From: Nitrospira lenta
GTDB taxonomy: Bacteria > Nitrospirota > Nitrospiria > Nitrospirales > Nitrospiraceae
DNA length: 12,090 nucleotides
Assembly: GCA_945906715.1 (NCBI GenBank)
Contig: CAMDRK010000050.1
Location: 1 to 12,090, forward strand
Direction of reading: 5' to 3'
This document shows, one piece after another, positions 6,553 through 12,090 of the stretch. The position numbers were made by a program, and so were the translations under genes. Below the pieces are notes generated by a model, which searched no databases, had not been told where the DNA came from, and saw only the letters and a program-made list of their open reading frames with translations. The first letter of the stretch is position 1, and each line of letters begins with the position of its first letter.

Positions 6553-6650
6553 GAGAGTTCGAGGTTTTTGGAACTTCGAACTCAGAACTTAGAACTTCGG
6601 ACGCCCCTTTCACGCTTTCCCCGCCCATCTCGCCCGTCTCGCTTGAGTCA
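6553..6650. repeat. Intergenic 'ttcgaggt/ttcgaact' repeat with hairpin, right of the caspase-like gene
   Basis: GAGTTCGAGGTT (6555-6566) and AACTTCGAACTC (6572-6583) pair over 12 bp, with one G-T, around a 5-nt loop. Units cttcgaact, cagaactt, agaacttcgg follow, and then a pyrimidine-rich tail (cccctttcacgctttcc, ctcgcccgtctcgctt). The order hairpin-then-tail matches the block at 4991-5065 in the same orientation. Confidence 0.6.
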
Positions 6651-6835
6651 GCCATTGGCAATTGCAGCAAAAGCGTTCATGAATAATAGGAGCTAGGTAC
6701 AGTTGAGTTCCTCCCCGCCCCTCCAGCATAATGCGACTTCATGCTGTATTCCTCGACCTAACAAGCTTCGGAGAAACTGTTTTGATCCAGCATACTCGAT
6801 AATCTGTACGGTTGGAGCAAGAACGGAACACCCAC

Positions 6836-6962
6836 GCAGGATGCTCAAAAAGGCCGTCCAGCAAGGCCGCATGCGAATCGAAACCGGAGGCGTACCCTCA
6901 GGCGTACGTTGAAGATTTCGATGAACCGAGAACGACGCTGGCGGGCTTTTTCAGCATCCTGC
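6836..6962. mobile_element. 127-bp MITE-like element with ~26-bp terminal inverted repeats, upstream of acs
   Basis: The left end (6836-6862) starts GCAGGATGCTCAAAAAGGCC. The reverse complement of the right end (6937-6962) starts GCAGGATGCTGAAAAAGCCC, and both go on to CCAGC. Over about 26 nt they differ by two substitutions and one inserted base. An inner pair ATCGAAA / TTTCGAT extends the symmetry, so the RNA or single strand could fold end to end. No coding capacity is visible, so it would depend on a transposase elsewhere. No clear target duplication is seen (cccac left, taaag right). The right end touches the acs RBS. I associate sequences like this with repeated spacers in Nitrospira, but copy number was not checked. 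Confidence 0.65.
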
Positions 6963-6963
6963 T

Positions 6964-6970
6964 AAAGGAG
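6964..6970 (+). promoter_or_regulatory. Ribosome binding site of acs
   Basis: AAAGGAG lies 10 nt before the ATG at 6981 and begins 1 nt after the MITE-like element ends. This fixes the acs start and shows how close the element came to the translation signal. Confidence 0.7.
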
Positions 6971-6980
6971 TCATCGCGCT

Positions 6981-8870
6981 ATGACAGACAACATCGATAC
7001 CCTCCTCAAGGAAAGCCGCGTCTATCAGCCGACCGCTCAAACCAAAGCCGCTGCCTATATTCAGGACTACGAGAGCGCCTACAAGAAATCGATTGCCGAC
7101 CCTGAAGGCTTTTGGAGCGGCGTCGCCAAAGAGCTGGAGTGGTTCTCCCCCTGGGCCAAGGTTCTCGAATGGAATTACCCCTGGGCCAAGTGGTTCGTCG
7201 GCGCCACCTGCAACATCACCTATAACTGTCTGGACCGTCACGTTAAAACCTGGCGCAGGAATAAAGTCGCCGTTATCTGGGTCGGCGAGAACGACCAGGA
7301 ACGGGTCATCACCTATGGTGAACTCTACCGACAGGTCAATCGTTGTGCGAATGCGCTCAAGAAACTCGGGATCGAAAAAGGCGACCGGGTCACGATCTAC
7401 CTTCCGAAAGTTCCCGAACAGATCGTTGCCATGCTCGCCTGCGCCCGCATCGGCGCCATTCATAGTGTGGTCTATTCAGGATTCAGCGCCCCGGCCCTTG
7501 CGAACCGCATTCAGGATGCCGAGTCCAAACTGGTCATTACCGCCGACGTCGGCTTCGACAGAGGAAAAGTCCTCAACCTCAAGCCGGTGGTCGACCAAGC
7601 CGTCGCCAATTCCCCCTCCGTCGAACATGTCGTCGTCTTACGGCGGCAAACTCCTGGCGTAAGCCTATCAACACCGAAAGAAATCGATTGGCACGACTGG
7701 CTAAAGAACGAAAAGGCAGTCTGTGAGGCCGAGCCTCTGGATGCAGAACATCCGTTATACATCCTCTATACATCGGGCACGACCGGCAAACCCAAAGGCG
7801 TGGTCCATGTCCACGGCGGCTATATGGTTGGAACCTACATCACCACGAAATATGTCTTTGATCTCAAAGAAGACGATGTCTACTTCTGTGTTGCCGACCC
7901 AGGCTGGGTCACAGGCCACAGCTACATTGTGTATGGTCCCCTCCTTAACGGCGCCACGATCCTCACAGCTGAAGGCAAACCGGACTATCCGAACCCGGGC
8001 CGCTGGTGGGACTTGATCGAACGTTACGGAGTCTCGATCTTCTATACAACCCCCACCGCCATTCGCCTGCTCATGCGCTACGGAGAAGACTGGCCCAAGA
8101 AATACGATCTCTCCACTCTCCGCATTCTTGGCAGCGTAGGCGAACCGATCAATCCGGAAGCCTGGGAATGGTTCCATCGAGCAGCCGGTGGGGATAAACC
8201 GATCATGGACACCTGGTGGCAGACCGAAACAGGGTCCATCCTGATTACACCCCTGCCGTCCGTCCCCTTGAAGCCTGGCTCCGCCAGCAGGCCCTTCCTC
8301 GGCATCGAAGCCGATGTCGTGGACAGCCAAGGCAACAGCCTCCCCGCCAACGTCGGCGGTCTTGCTGTGATTCGAAAGCCCTGGCCTTCGATGATGCGAA
8401 CCATCTATAAAGACCCGGAACGCTACAAGACTTATTGGAACACGATCCCAAACTGCTACACCGCCGGAGATATCTGCCACAAAGATGAAGATGGCTACAT
8501 GTGGTTTATGGGCCGCGCCGATGACGTGATCAAAGTGGCCGGCAACCGGCTCGGCACTGCCGAAGTGGAAAGCGCGCTGGTCAGCCACCATGCCGTGGCA
8601 GAAGCGGCGGTGATCGGCAAACCCCACAAGCTCGTCGGCGAGTCCATCAAGGCTTTTGTCATCTTGAAACAGGGGGAAGTGGACAGCCCGGCTCTGATCC
8701 AGTCGATCAAGGATCAAGTGCTGAAGGAATTGGGGAAAATCGCTGTGCCGTCAGAAATCGACATCGTACCCTCGCTCCCCAAAACCCGGTCCGGAAAAAT
8801 TATGCGGCGGGTACTCAAAGCAAAAGAACTCGGGCAAGACCTTGGCGATATTTCGACGATTGAAGATTGA
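6981..8870 (+). CDS. acs: Acetyl-CoA synthetase (AMP-forming)
   Basis: A 629-aa cytoplasmic enzyme that activates acetate with ATP and CoA, giving acetyl-CoA, AMP and PPi. The length fits Acs (about 620-660). Visible in order: the Acs N-terminal region with the WFVGATCNITYNCLDRH segment; ATP loop YTSGTTGKPKG (263-273); the DPGWVTGHSYIVYGPL segment; DTWWQTETG (410-418), where the second Trp (413) is the residue that limits the acyl pocket to acetate; TAGD; the hinge and CoA region GRADDVIKVAGNRLGTAE; and PKTRSGKIMRR (600-610), with Lys606 as the adenylation lysine that is acetylated in many Acs. The hinge reads KVAGNR where most Acs have NVSGHR. Start supported by AAAGGAG. It appears monocistronic or weakly linked to the next gene. 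Confidence 0.95.
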   Translation: MTDNIDTLLKESRVYQPTAQTKAAAYIQDYESAYKKSIADPEGFWSGVAKELEWFSPWAKVLEWNYPWAKWFVGATCNITYNCLDRHVKTWRRNKVAVIWVGENDQERVITYGELYRQVNRCANALKKLGIEKGDRVTIYLPKVPEQIVAMLACARIGAIHSVVYSGFSAPALANRIQDAESKLVITADVGFDRGKVLNLKPVVDQAVANSPSVEHVVVLRRQTPGVSLSTPKEIDWHDWLKNEKAVCEAEPLDAEHPLYILYTSGTTGKPKGVVHVHGGYMVGTYITTKYVFDLKEDDVYFCVADPGWVTGHSYIVYGPLLNGATILTAEGKPDYPNPGRWWDLIERYGVSIFYTTPTAIRLLMRYGEDWPKKYDLSTLRILGSVGEPINPEAWEWFHRAAGGDKPIMDTWWQTETGSILITPLPSVPLKPGSASRPFLGIEADVVDSQGNSLPANVGGLAVIRKPWPSMMRTIYKDPERYKTYWNTIPNCYTAGDICHKDEDGYMWFMGRADDVIKVAGNRLGTAEVESALVSHHAVAEAAVIGKPHKLVGESIKAFVILKQGEVDSPALIQSIKDQVLKELGKIAVPSEIDIVPSLPKTRSGKIMRRVLKAKELGQDLGDISTIED

Positions 8871-8874
8871 TTTA

Positions 8875-8892
8875 ACCGGCTTCGAGACCGGT
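8875..8892 (+). repeat. Imperfect hairpin after acs
   Basis: ACCGG (8875-8879) and CCGGT (8888-8892) flank a TCGA core just after the acs stop. The stem is short and no T-run follows, so I do not call a terminator; some readthrough into the next gene is possible. Confidence 0.3.
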
Positions 8893-8934
8893 GATCGATA
8901 AGACGTCTGTGTATTCATAAATTGGAGGCGGGCC

Positions 8935-9408
8935 ATGTATTCAGCAACAGGTTCAAGAATCACGGTGGCAATCGGAGTGTTGGCACTCAGCCTGGTCGCG
9001 ATCAACCAAACCAGCACCTGGGCAGCCGAACCAGTCGCGAAAGAAAAGGCAGCGAAAAAGTCAGCTCAGATGCGGACAAGCGCACCTGCCTCAAAAACAA
9101 CCGCTCAAAAATCCGCCACGGAAGAGACTACGGGAAAAACCTTGGGTTGCTTCGGTGAAGCGCCGAAACTCGACAAAGTTTCCCCTGACGAAGGAAAAGC
9201 CGGAGACAAAGTCACCATCACTGGGAGTAGCTTTGGTACAGCGGCCTGCTTACGCGGCGTCTCCTTCGGTCCGGGCCAGCCAGCTCAGTTTCACCAGACC
9301 AACGACAGCATCACCACGACCGTGCCAAGCGGCGGAAAAAAAGGCTTGGTCCTCCTGTCCGTCACCACCGCCTCGGGAGAAAACTCGAAACCGTTTCTCG
9401 TAAAATAG
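8935..9408 (+). CDS. Secreted IPT/TIG-domain protein
   Basis: A 157-aa protein with ATG at 8935 after GGAGG (8924-8928). A signal peptide (about 1-31, cut near STWAA|EP) is followed by a 40-residue linker rich in Lys, Ala, Thr and Ser, and then a single Ig-like IPT/TIG domain (about 76-157): PKLDKVSPDEGKAGDKVTIT, GSSFG, VSFGPGQPAQF, ITTTVPSGGKKGLVLLSV and the last strand NSKPFLVK. Cys72 and Cys105 could form a disulfide outside the cytoplasm. Such domains bind proteins or carbohydrates at the cell surface or in the periplasm; no ligand can be named. It lies 64 nt after acs with a strong RBS of its own. The fold is clear from motifs; the role is unknown. Confidence 0.8.
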   Translation: MYSATGSRITVAIGVLALSLVAINQTSTWAAEPVAKEKAAKKSAQMRTSAPASKTTAQKSATEETTGKTLGCFGEAPKLDKVSPDEGKAGDKVTITGSSFGTAACLRGVSFGPGQPAQFHQTNDSITTTVPSGGKKGLVLLSVTTASGENSKPFLVK

Positions 9409-9427
9409 AAGCGGACGGGCGGACTAG

Positions 9428-9497
9428 ATGGTCTCCTGTGCTCGTGCAACGCGCGCCCTTCGAAGGGCCTCGTTGGACACGCGCAGTGGGAGACCAT
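9428..9497. mobile_element. 70-bp self-complementary element with flanking ACTAG repeats
   Basis: The ends are exact inverted repeats ATGGTCTCC (9428-9436) and GGAGACCAT (9489-9497). The middle is the 14-bp palindrome GCCCTTCGAAGGGC (9455-9468), with CAACG/CGTTG and TGCTCGTG/CACGCGCA-type pairing between, so the whole unit can fold as one long imperfect hairpin. ACTAG occurs immediately outside both ends (9423-9427 and 9498-9502), as a 5-bp target-site duplication would. It could be a miniature transposable or REP-like element. It may also be part of a larger repeat reaching to about 9715. Confidence 0.6.
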
Positions 9498-9504
9498 ACT
9501 AGCC

Positions 9505-9677
9505 CACCCTTAAAGGGGAAAAACAGAAAAGCTGTGCTCGCCTGGGACAAGAGCGCGTCTATGGGCGAAGAGGCTGTCTTGGCAGACGCAGGGCGGGCGG
9601 GGGAAATAATCGCCGGGGTTGGGCGGGTGAGAATGTCGCGCGCAGTGAAGGACAGTCTGACTGCTCCCCTTAGGGTG
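9505..9677. repeat. Possible second repeat unit bounded by CACCCTT-type ends
   Basis: CACCCTTAAAGGGGA (9505-9519) and TCCCCTTAGGGTG (9665-9677) are approximate inverted repeats enclosing a G-rich, stop-poor stretch that reads through on the minus strand. I see no Shine-Dalgarno or protein family in it. It may be a second miniature element beside the 70-bp one, or simply two small hairpins. No gene is called in 9409-9734. Confidence 0.35.
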
Positions 9678-9734
9678 ACGTGGAGAAAATCGGAAGGCCT
9701 TCGCTGGATAAACACATGATAGGGCTCGTCGGAT

Positions 9735-9950
9735 ATGGGACGTAAACCAGGCGAACCGATCTATCTGAAGCGTCACATGCTGGGCCTCGCTCTGGCCGTG
9801 GCCTCATCCATTCTGCTGCCCCTCCTGTACCACCGCTACGTCGACCCACTGAGCTTTACGACCATACTCGTCGCAGGCCTGCTCATCTCTCTGATAGGAA
9901 GCATCGCGCTCTATTTCACCTACCGATCCTCGGCTCAAAATGAACCGTGA
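9735..9950 (+). CDS. Small two-helix membrane protein
   Basis: A 71-aa protein starting at the ATG 9735-9737, with only a weak AGGG upstream (9720-9723). It has a basic N-terminus (MGRKPGEPIYLKRH), a first transmembrane helix (about 15-32, LGLALAVASSILLPLL), a short loop HRYVDPLS, a second helix (about 42-63, ILVAGLLISLIGSIALYF) and a short tail YRSSAQNEP. The positive charges on the N-terminus and the end of helix two suggest both ends are cytoplasmic. No family is recognised. It stands alone between repeat-rich spacers, so it may have its own promoter. The composition of two good hydrophobic helices argues that it is a real gene. Confidence 0.65.
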   Translation: MGRKPGEPIYLKRHMLGLALAVASSILLPLLYHRYVDPLSFTTILVAGLLISLIGSIALYFTYRSSAQNEP

Positions 9951-10006
9951 ATCGTAAAATGTGAACCGCAGAACTTCCGAGTACACTTCCTCCAAAACGA
10001 TTCACG
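9946..10006. repeat. Spaced 10-bp perfect inverted repeat after the small membrane protein
   Basis: CGTGAATCGT (9946-9955) and ACGATTCACG (9997-10006) are exact complements 41 nt apart; the left arm includes the TGA stop. The material between is of the 'gtgaaccgcagaacttcc' repeat type. It could fold as a transcript-end structure or be a decayed mobile unit. Confidence 0.45.
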
Positions 10007-10223
10007 ATCTTCGCGCTTGGCTTCTGATGTGTCCAGTGGTGAGGAGGCGTCGCCTCAGCAAGGTAGGCCTGTCAGAATCCCAAGACCAAATGCACATCCT
10101 CTAGCCGTAGTTCCCAGAGCGCGAAGTCTGCAAAGCCAAACATCATGGCCGATTAGGGAAAGCGGGAAGGTTGGCCCAAGCAGCTTGAATCTCCTGATTC
10201 GACAAAGCCTCAGACATTGTCAT
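9999..10223 (-). pseudogene. Probable decayed pterin-4a-carbinolamine dehydratase gene
   Basis: On the minus strand an ATG at 10221-10223 opens MTMSEALSNQEIQAAWANLP, very like the N-terminus of PhhB-type dehydratases (LSxEEIQAALAxLPGW). It stops at 10143-10145 after 26 residues. In another frame immediately on, GFADFALWE recalls the 'F.F.DFxxA' segment. After a further stop and frame change, AYLAEATPPHHWTH (about 10022-10065) recalls the 'AExxNHHPD' active-site stretch. The intact family is about 95-115 aa; here only about 75 codons span the three pieces, so internal sequence has also been lost. The family dehydrates 4a-hydroxytetrahydrobiopterin and some members act as coactivators. The reading rests on three short matches, so alternatives (chance, spurious ORF) remain. 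Confidence 0.45.
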
Positions 10224-10364
10224 AGCACCCCCCCCCTTCTGAGAGAATAATGGCAGTGGTTCGAACCTATCACCCTCTGATGAGTAGAAACAGGAATCTC
10301 ACCGGTGTATCCTGCACAGAATGAATCGCTCCAAACCAATGACTCTCAGTTCTGGAGATCTCTG
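10224..10364. other. Spacer before the FN3-like lipoprotein gene
   Basis: The run from the small membrane protein to the lipoprotein start (9951-10364) holds the inverted repeat, the decayed gene and this 141-nt leader. Within the leader are the C9 run, the 10-bp palindrome GGTTCGAACC (10258-10267) and an in-frame upstream ATG-less extension of the lipoprotein frame from a GTG at 10305. I see no clear promoter. Confidence 0.4.
10228..10236. repeat. C9/G9 homopolymer at the start of the decayed gene
   Basis: Nine C on the plus strand (G9 on the minus strand) lie 4 nt before the ATG at 10221-10223, where a Shine-Dalgarno would be. Such runs slip in replication and in sequencing. Confidence 0.7.
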
Positions 10365-10730
10365 ATGAAACCTATCGTTACTTTAACAAAATGCTTGGCG
10401 GGACTGCTCATGATCTCGCTGCTCGTGAGCGTTGGCTGTGCAACCCCTTCGAAGCAACAACAGCCGACAACAGTAGGACTGAAGTGCAACATCTCATGGG
10501 ATAAAACGAACGATCCAAAAGTCACCGGGTATCAGATTACAGTGATCGACCAAAGCAAGCAGGCCAAGAAAACAGTACGCTTTATCCCTGCAAATACAGC
10601 AAAAATATCCTGCACGGACGCGGGCGCCGACCATGAAGGACTGTGGGACGTGACCGTGCAATCCTGTTACGACAAATCAACCTGTGGCCTCCCGACGGAA
10701 GCCGCACGCATGCACATCACTCCCAAGTAA
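10365..10730 (+). CDS. Lipoprotein with a fibronectin-III-like domain
   Basis: 121 aa from the ATG at 10365-10367, chosen because GGAG (10354-10357) lies 7 nt before it and because it places a normal signal sequence at the N-terminus; the frame is open from a GTG at 10305. A hydrophobic stretch (about 9-23) ends in SVGC, with Cys25 the likely lipidated residue (the lipobox is imperfect). The mature part (about 36-121) has the look of one FN3 beta-sandwich: KCNISWDKTNDPKVTGYQIT, matching the 'LSWDxxxDPxVxGYxI' pattern, then KKTVRFIPANTAKISC, WDVTVQSCYD and RMHITPK. Cys41, 83, 101 and 107 may form two disulfides in the periplasm. Probably a surface or periplasmic binding protein; no partner is evident. 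Confidence 0.75.
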   Translation: MKPIVTLTKCLAGLLMISLLVSVGCATPSKQQQPTTVGLKCNISWDKTNDPKVTGYQITVIDQSKQAKKTVRFIPANTAKISCTDAGADHEGLWDVTVQSCYDKSTCGLPTEAARMHITPK

Positions 10731-10744
10731 GGAACCGGTTTAAC

Positions 10745-10803
10745 CCCTGTCTATCTGGTCTGTCCTGTCTGTCTGGTTCATTTGGTTTCTTTGGTTCGTC
10801 TAA
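10745..10803. repeat. Degenerate 'tctgtctggt' pyrimidine-rich tandem repeat
   Basis: Short units of ctgtctatctggt, ctgtcctgt, ctgtctggtt, catttggttt, ctttggttcg follow one another, strand-biased (T, C and G with almost no A). No gene is seen in 10731-10971. I associate such tracts with Nitrospira spacers. Confidence 0.55.
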
Positions 10804-10971
10804 GTCCATCCCTTCGTTCCCGCCACGAGCCATACGCTATATGCCATCAGCTCTTTGCTCCCCACCTTCCCCTAAAACGCAGGGTGATTTCTCCAGGGGA
10901 AACCGGTATTCTTTACCGCCAATGAATGCGCTGGATACGTATTGCTTCGCCAGGAAGAAGAAAGGGAGCCC

Positions 10972-12090
10972 ATGAGTTCATCCGCAGGCATCTCTCAATC
11001 GCATCAATTTAGGAAGCTCCTCTTGTCGGAAGAATTGGAATTCATCTGTGAAGCCCACAATGGTCTCAGCGCCAAAATCGTCCAAGAGGCAGGCTTTCGA
11101 GGGATTTGGGCCAGCGGCCTCTCCATATCCGCTCAATACGGTGTCCGCGACAACAACGAAGCCAGCTGGACTCAAGTCTTGGAAACCTTGGAATTCATGT
11201 CCGATGCGACCACGATTCCAATCCTCCTTGATGGCGATACGGGCTACGGCAATTTCAATAATATGCAGCGTCTGGTCCGTAAACTCGAGCAGCGCCGCAT
11301 CGCCGCGGTCTGTATCGAGGACAAGCTCTTCCCCAAGACAAATAGTTTTATCAAGGGAAACGCCCAACCCATGGCGGACATGCAGGAATTCTGCGGCAAG
11401 ATCAAAGCCGGCAAAGACGCGCAGACCGATCCGAACTTCTCCATTGTCGCCAGGGTCGAAGCCTTCATCTGCGGCTGGGGTCTGGCGGAAGCCTTAAGAC
11501 GCGCCGAGGCCTATCATCAGGCAGGAGCAGACGGCATCCTCATTCACAGCGCCCTGTCGGTGCCGGATGAAATCCTTTCGTTCAAACAGGAATGGGGCAA
11601 ACGCTGCCCCGTCGTCATCGTGCCGACCAAATATTACGCGACGCCCACCGATATATTTCGCCAACACGGCTTTTCGATTGTCATCTGGGCCAATCACATG
11701 CTGCGGACTGCCGTGGCCGCCATGCAGAAGACCGCAAGGACTCTCAAGGAGGATGAACACCTGCTCTCCATTGAAGACAAAGTTGCACCGGTCTCCGAAA
11801 TCTTCCGCCTGCAAAACGCCGCAGAACTGCAAGAAGCTGAAGACCGCTATCTACCCAAAGGAGCCGAAGTCACCTGTGCTATCGTGCTGGCCGCCTCCCG
11901 CGGAAAAGAACTGGGAGAACTCACCGAACAGCTACCTAAAACGATGGTCAACATCCAGGGCACACCAATCCTCTCTCACATCGTCGACGCCTACAACGCC
12001 GTCGGTATCAAGGATATCGTGGTAGTCCGAGGATATAAGAAAGAAGCCGTCAATCTGCCCAACCTCACCTATGTCGATAACGACGACTTT
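10972..12090 (+). CDS. Bifunctional phosphoenolpyruvate mutase / nucleotidyltransferase, C-terminus cut by the window edge
   Basis: 373 codons are visible from the ATG at 10972 (AAGGGAG just upstream); the gene runs off the right edge. Residues about 15-290 are a PEP mutase, which rearranges PEP to phosphonopyruvate, the entry to nearly all phosphonates: GIWASGLSIS; Asp60 in VRDNNE; LLDGDTGYGN (Asp87, Asp89); EDKLFPKTNSF (116-126, with Glu116 and Lys122), the mutase signature that separates it from isocitrate lyase relatives; Arg161 and His192. From about 300 a nucleotidyltransferase begins: CAIVLAASRGKELGELT, then PKTMVNIQG. Its loop reads AASRGKEL rather than the usual AAGxGxRL, a variant I recall from PEP mutase fusions. 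The second half probably adds CMP to a phosphonate. Such genes lead phosphonolipid or phosphonoglycan clusters; downstream partners are outside the window. Confidence 0.92.
   Translation, partial: MSSSAGISQSHQFRKLLLSEELEFICEAHNGLSAKIVQEAGFRGIWASGLSISAQYGVRDNNEASWTQVLETLEFMSDATTIPILLDGDTGYGNFNNMQRLVRKLEQRRIAAVCIEDKLFPKTNSFIKGNAQPMADMQEFCGKIKAGKDAQTDPNFSIVARVEAFICGWGLAEALRRAEAYHQAGADGILIHSALSVPDEILSFKQEWGKRCPVVIVPTKYYATPTDIFRQHGFSIVIWANHMLRTAVAAMQKTARTLKEDEHLLSIEDKVAPVSEIFRLQNAAELQEAEDRYLPKGAEVTCAIVLAASRGKELGELTEQLPKTMVNIQGTPILSHIVDAYNAVGIKDIVVVRGYKKEAVNLPNLTYVDNDDF

Larger units (their letters stand above)
6442..6835. other. Gene-free divergent spacer between the caspase-like gene and acs
   Basis: Nearly 400 nt without a convincing gene on either strand. 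It holds the possible minus-strand promoter, the inverted repeat at 6458-6481 and the repeat block at 6553-6650. Beyond about 6660 the sequence is ordinary and AT-richer; GATAAT at 6798-6803 could be a -10 box for acs, but I see no convincing -35 box. Short open frames here have no RBS and poor composition. Confidence 0.6.

Noticed and set aside
6703..6912. 69-codon plus-strand frame before acs
   Set aside because: No Shine-Dalgarno, ends inside the MITE-like element, and composition is not protein-like.
7755..8717. 320-codon open frame on the minus strand, opposite acs
   Set aside because: It lies fully inside the unmistakable acs gene and mirrors its codon pattern; no RBS or protein family fits.
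8875..8892. Intrinsic terminator after acs
   Set aside because: Only a 5-bp stem with mismatches and no T-run.
9362..9715. 117-codon minus-strand frame across the spacer
   Set aside because: It runs through the 70-bp hairpin element and overlaps the end of the IPT/TIG gene; low-complexity composition fits a translated repeat, not a protein.
10258..10267. GGTTCGAACC, resembling a tRNA T-arm
   Set aside because: No acceptor stem, D-arm or anticodon arm around it; only a short palindrome.
10276..10290. CTGATGAG-TA-GAAAC, reminiscent of a hammerhead ribozyme core
   Set aside because: Stem II is absent and flanking stems do not pair beyond 4 bp; most likely chance.

Overview
The window (about 55-57% GC by eye) looks like a chromosomal segment of a Nitrospira-type bacterium. 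Three things point that way: an Acs-like acyl-CoA ligase, a fused phosphoenolpyruvate mutase/nucleotidyltransferase, and intergenic spacers filled with short 'ttcgaggt/ttcgaagt' and 'tctgtctggt' repeats of a kind I associate with Nitrospira. That assignment comes from memory and protein style, not from a search. No rRNA, tRNA, CRISPR array or full insertion sequence was seen.

Left block (1-4740, minus strand): an apparent operon reading leftwards from a good sigma70-type promoter at about 4712-4740, whose -10 box is covered by a 14-bp perfect palindrome. It encodes four predicted lipoproteins in a row: a small LPP20-type protein, an LpoB-type penicillin-binding-protein activator homologue, a COG3014-type repeat protein, and a large LPP20-type protein that overlaps the COG3014 gene by ATGA. 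The likely common theme is the envelope, either peptidoglycan synthase activation or outer-membrane assembly. Next in the same direction comes a two-gene module shaped like toxin-antitoxin: a 92-aa basic protein, then a PIN-domain protein cut by the window edge, in which one of the four acidic metal-binding positions is Gln. A 56-aa hypothetical protein is divergent from the operon.

Middle block (4968-8870): a secreted caspase-fold protein with TPRs on the minus strand. Its catalytic His is kept, but the DACxSG-type Cys motif reads NAAVRG, so it looks like a pseudoprotease. Related hairpin-forming repeats lie on both sides of it. The plus-strand acs gene follows, complete with all AMP-forming ligase motifs. 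A 127-bp MITE-like element with about 26-bp terminal inverted repeats sits directly against the acs Shine-Dalgarno sequence.

Right block (8871-12090, plus strand): a secreted IPT/TIG protein; a repeat-rich spacer holding a 70-bp self-complementary element flanked by ACTAG on both sides; a small two-helix membrane protein; a probable decayed pterin-4a-carbinolamine dehydratase gene on the minus strand; a lipoprotein with a fibronectin-III-like domain; and, running off the right edge, a bifunctional PEP mutase-nucleotidyltransferase, the committed enzyme of phosphonate biosynthesis joined to a predicted phosphonate cytidylyltransferase. The right edge therefore probably opens a phosphonate (decorated glycan or lipid) locus.

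The most interesting items are the catalytically dead caspase-TPR protein, the phosphonate fusion at the edge, the four-lipoprotein operon with its palindromic operator candidate, the two miniature inverted-repeat elements, and the unusual PIN module.
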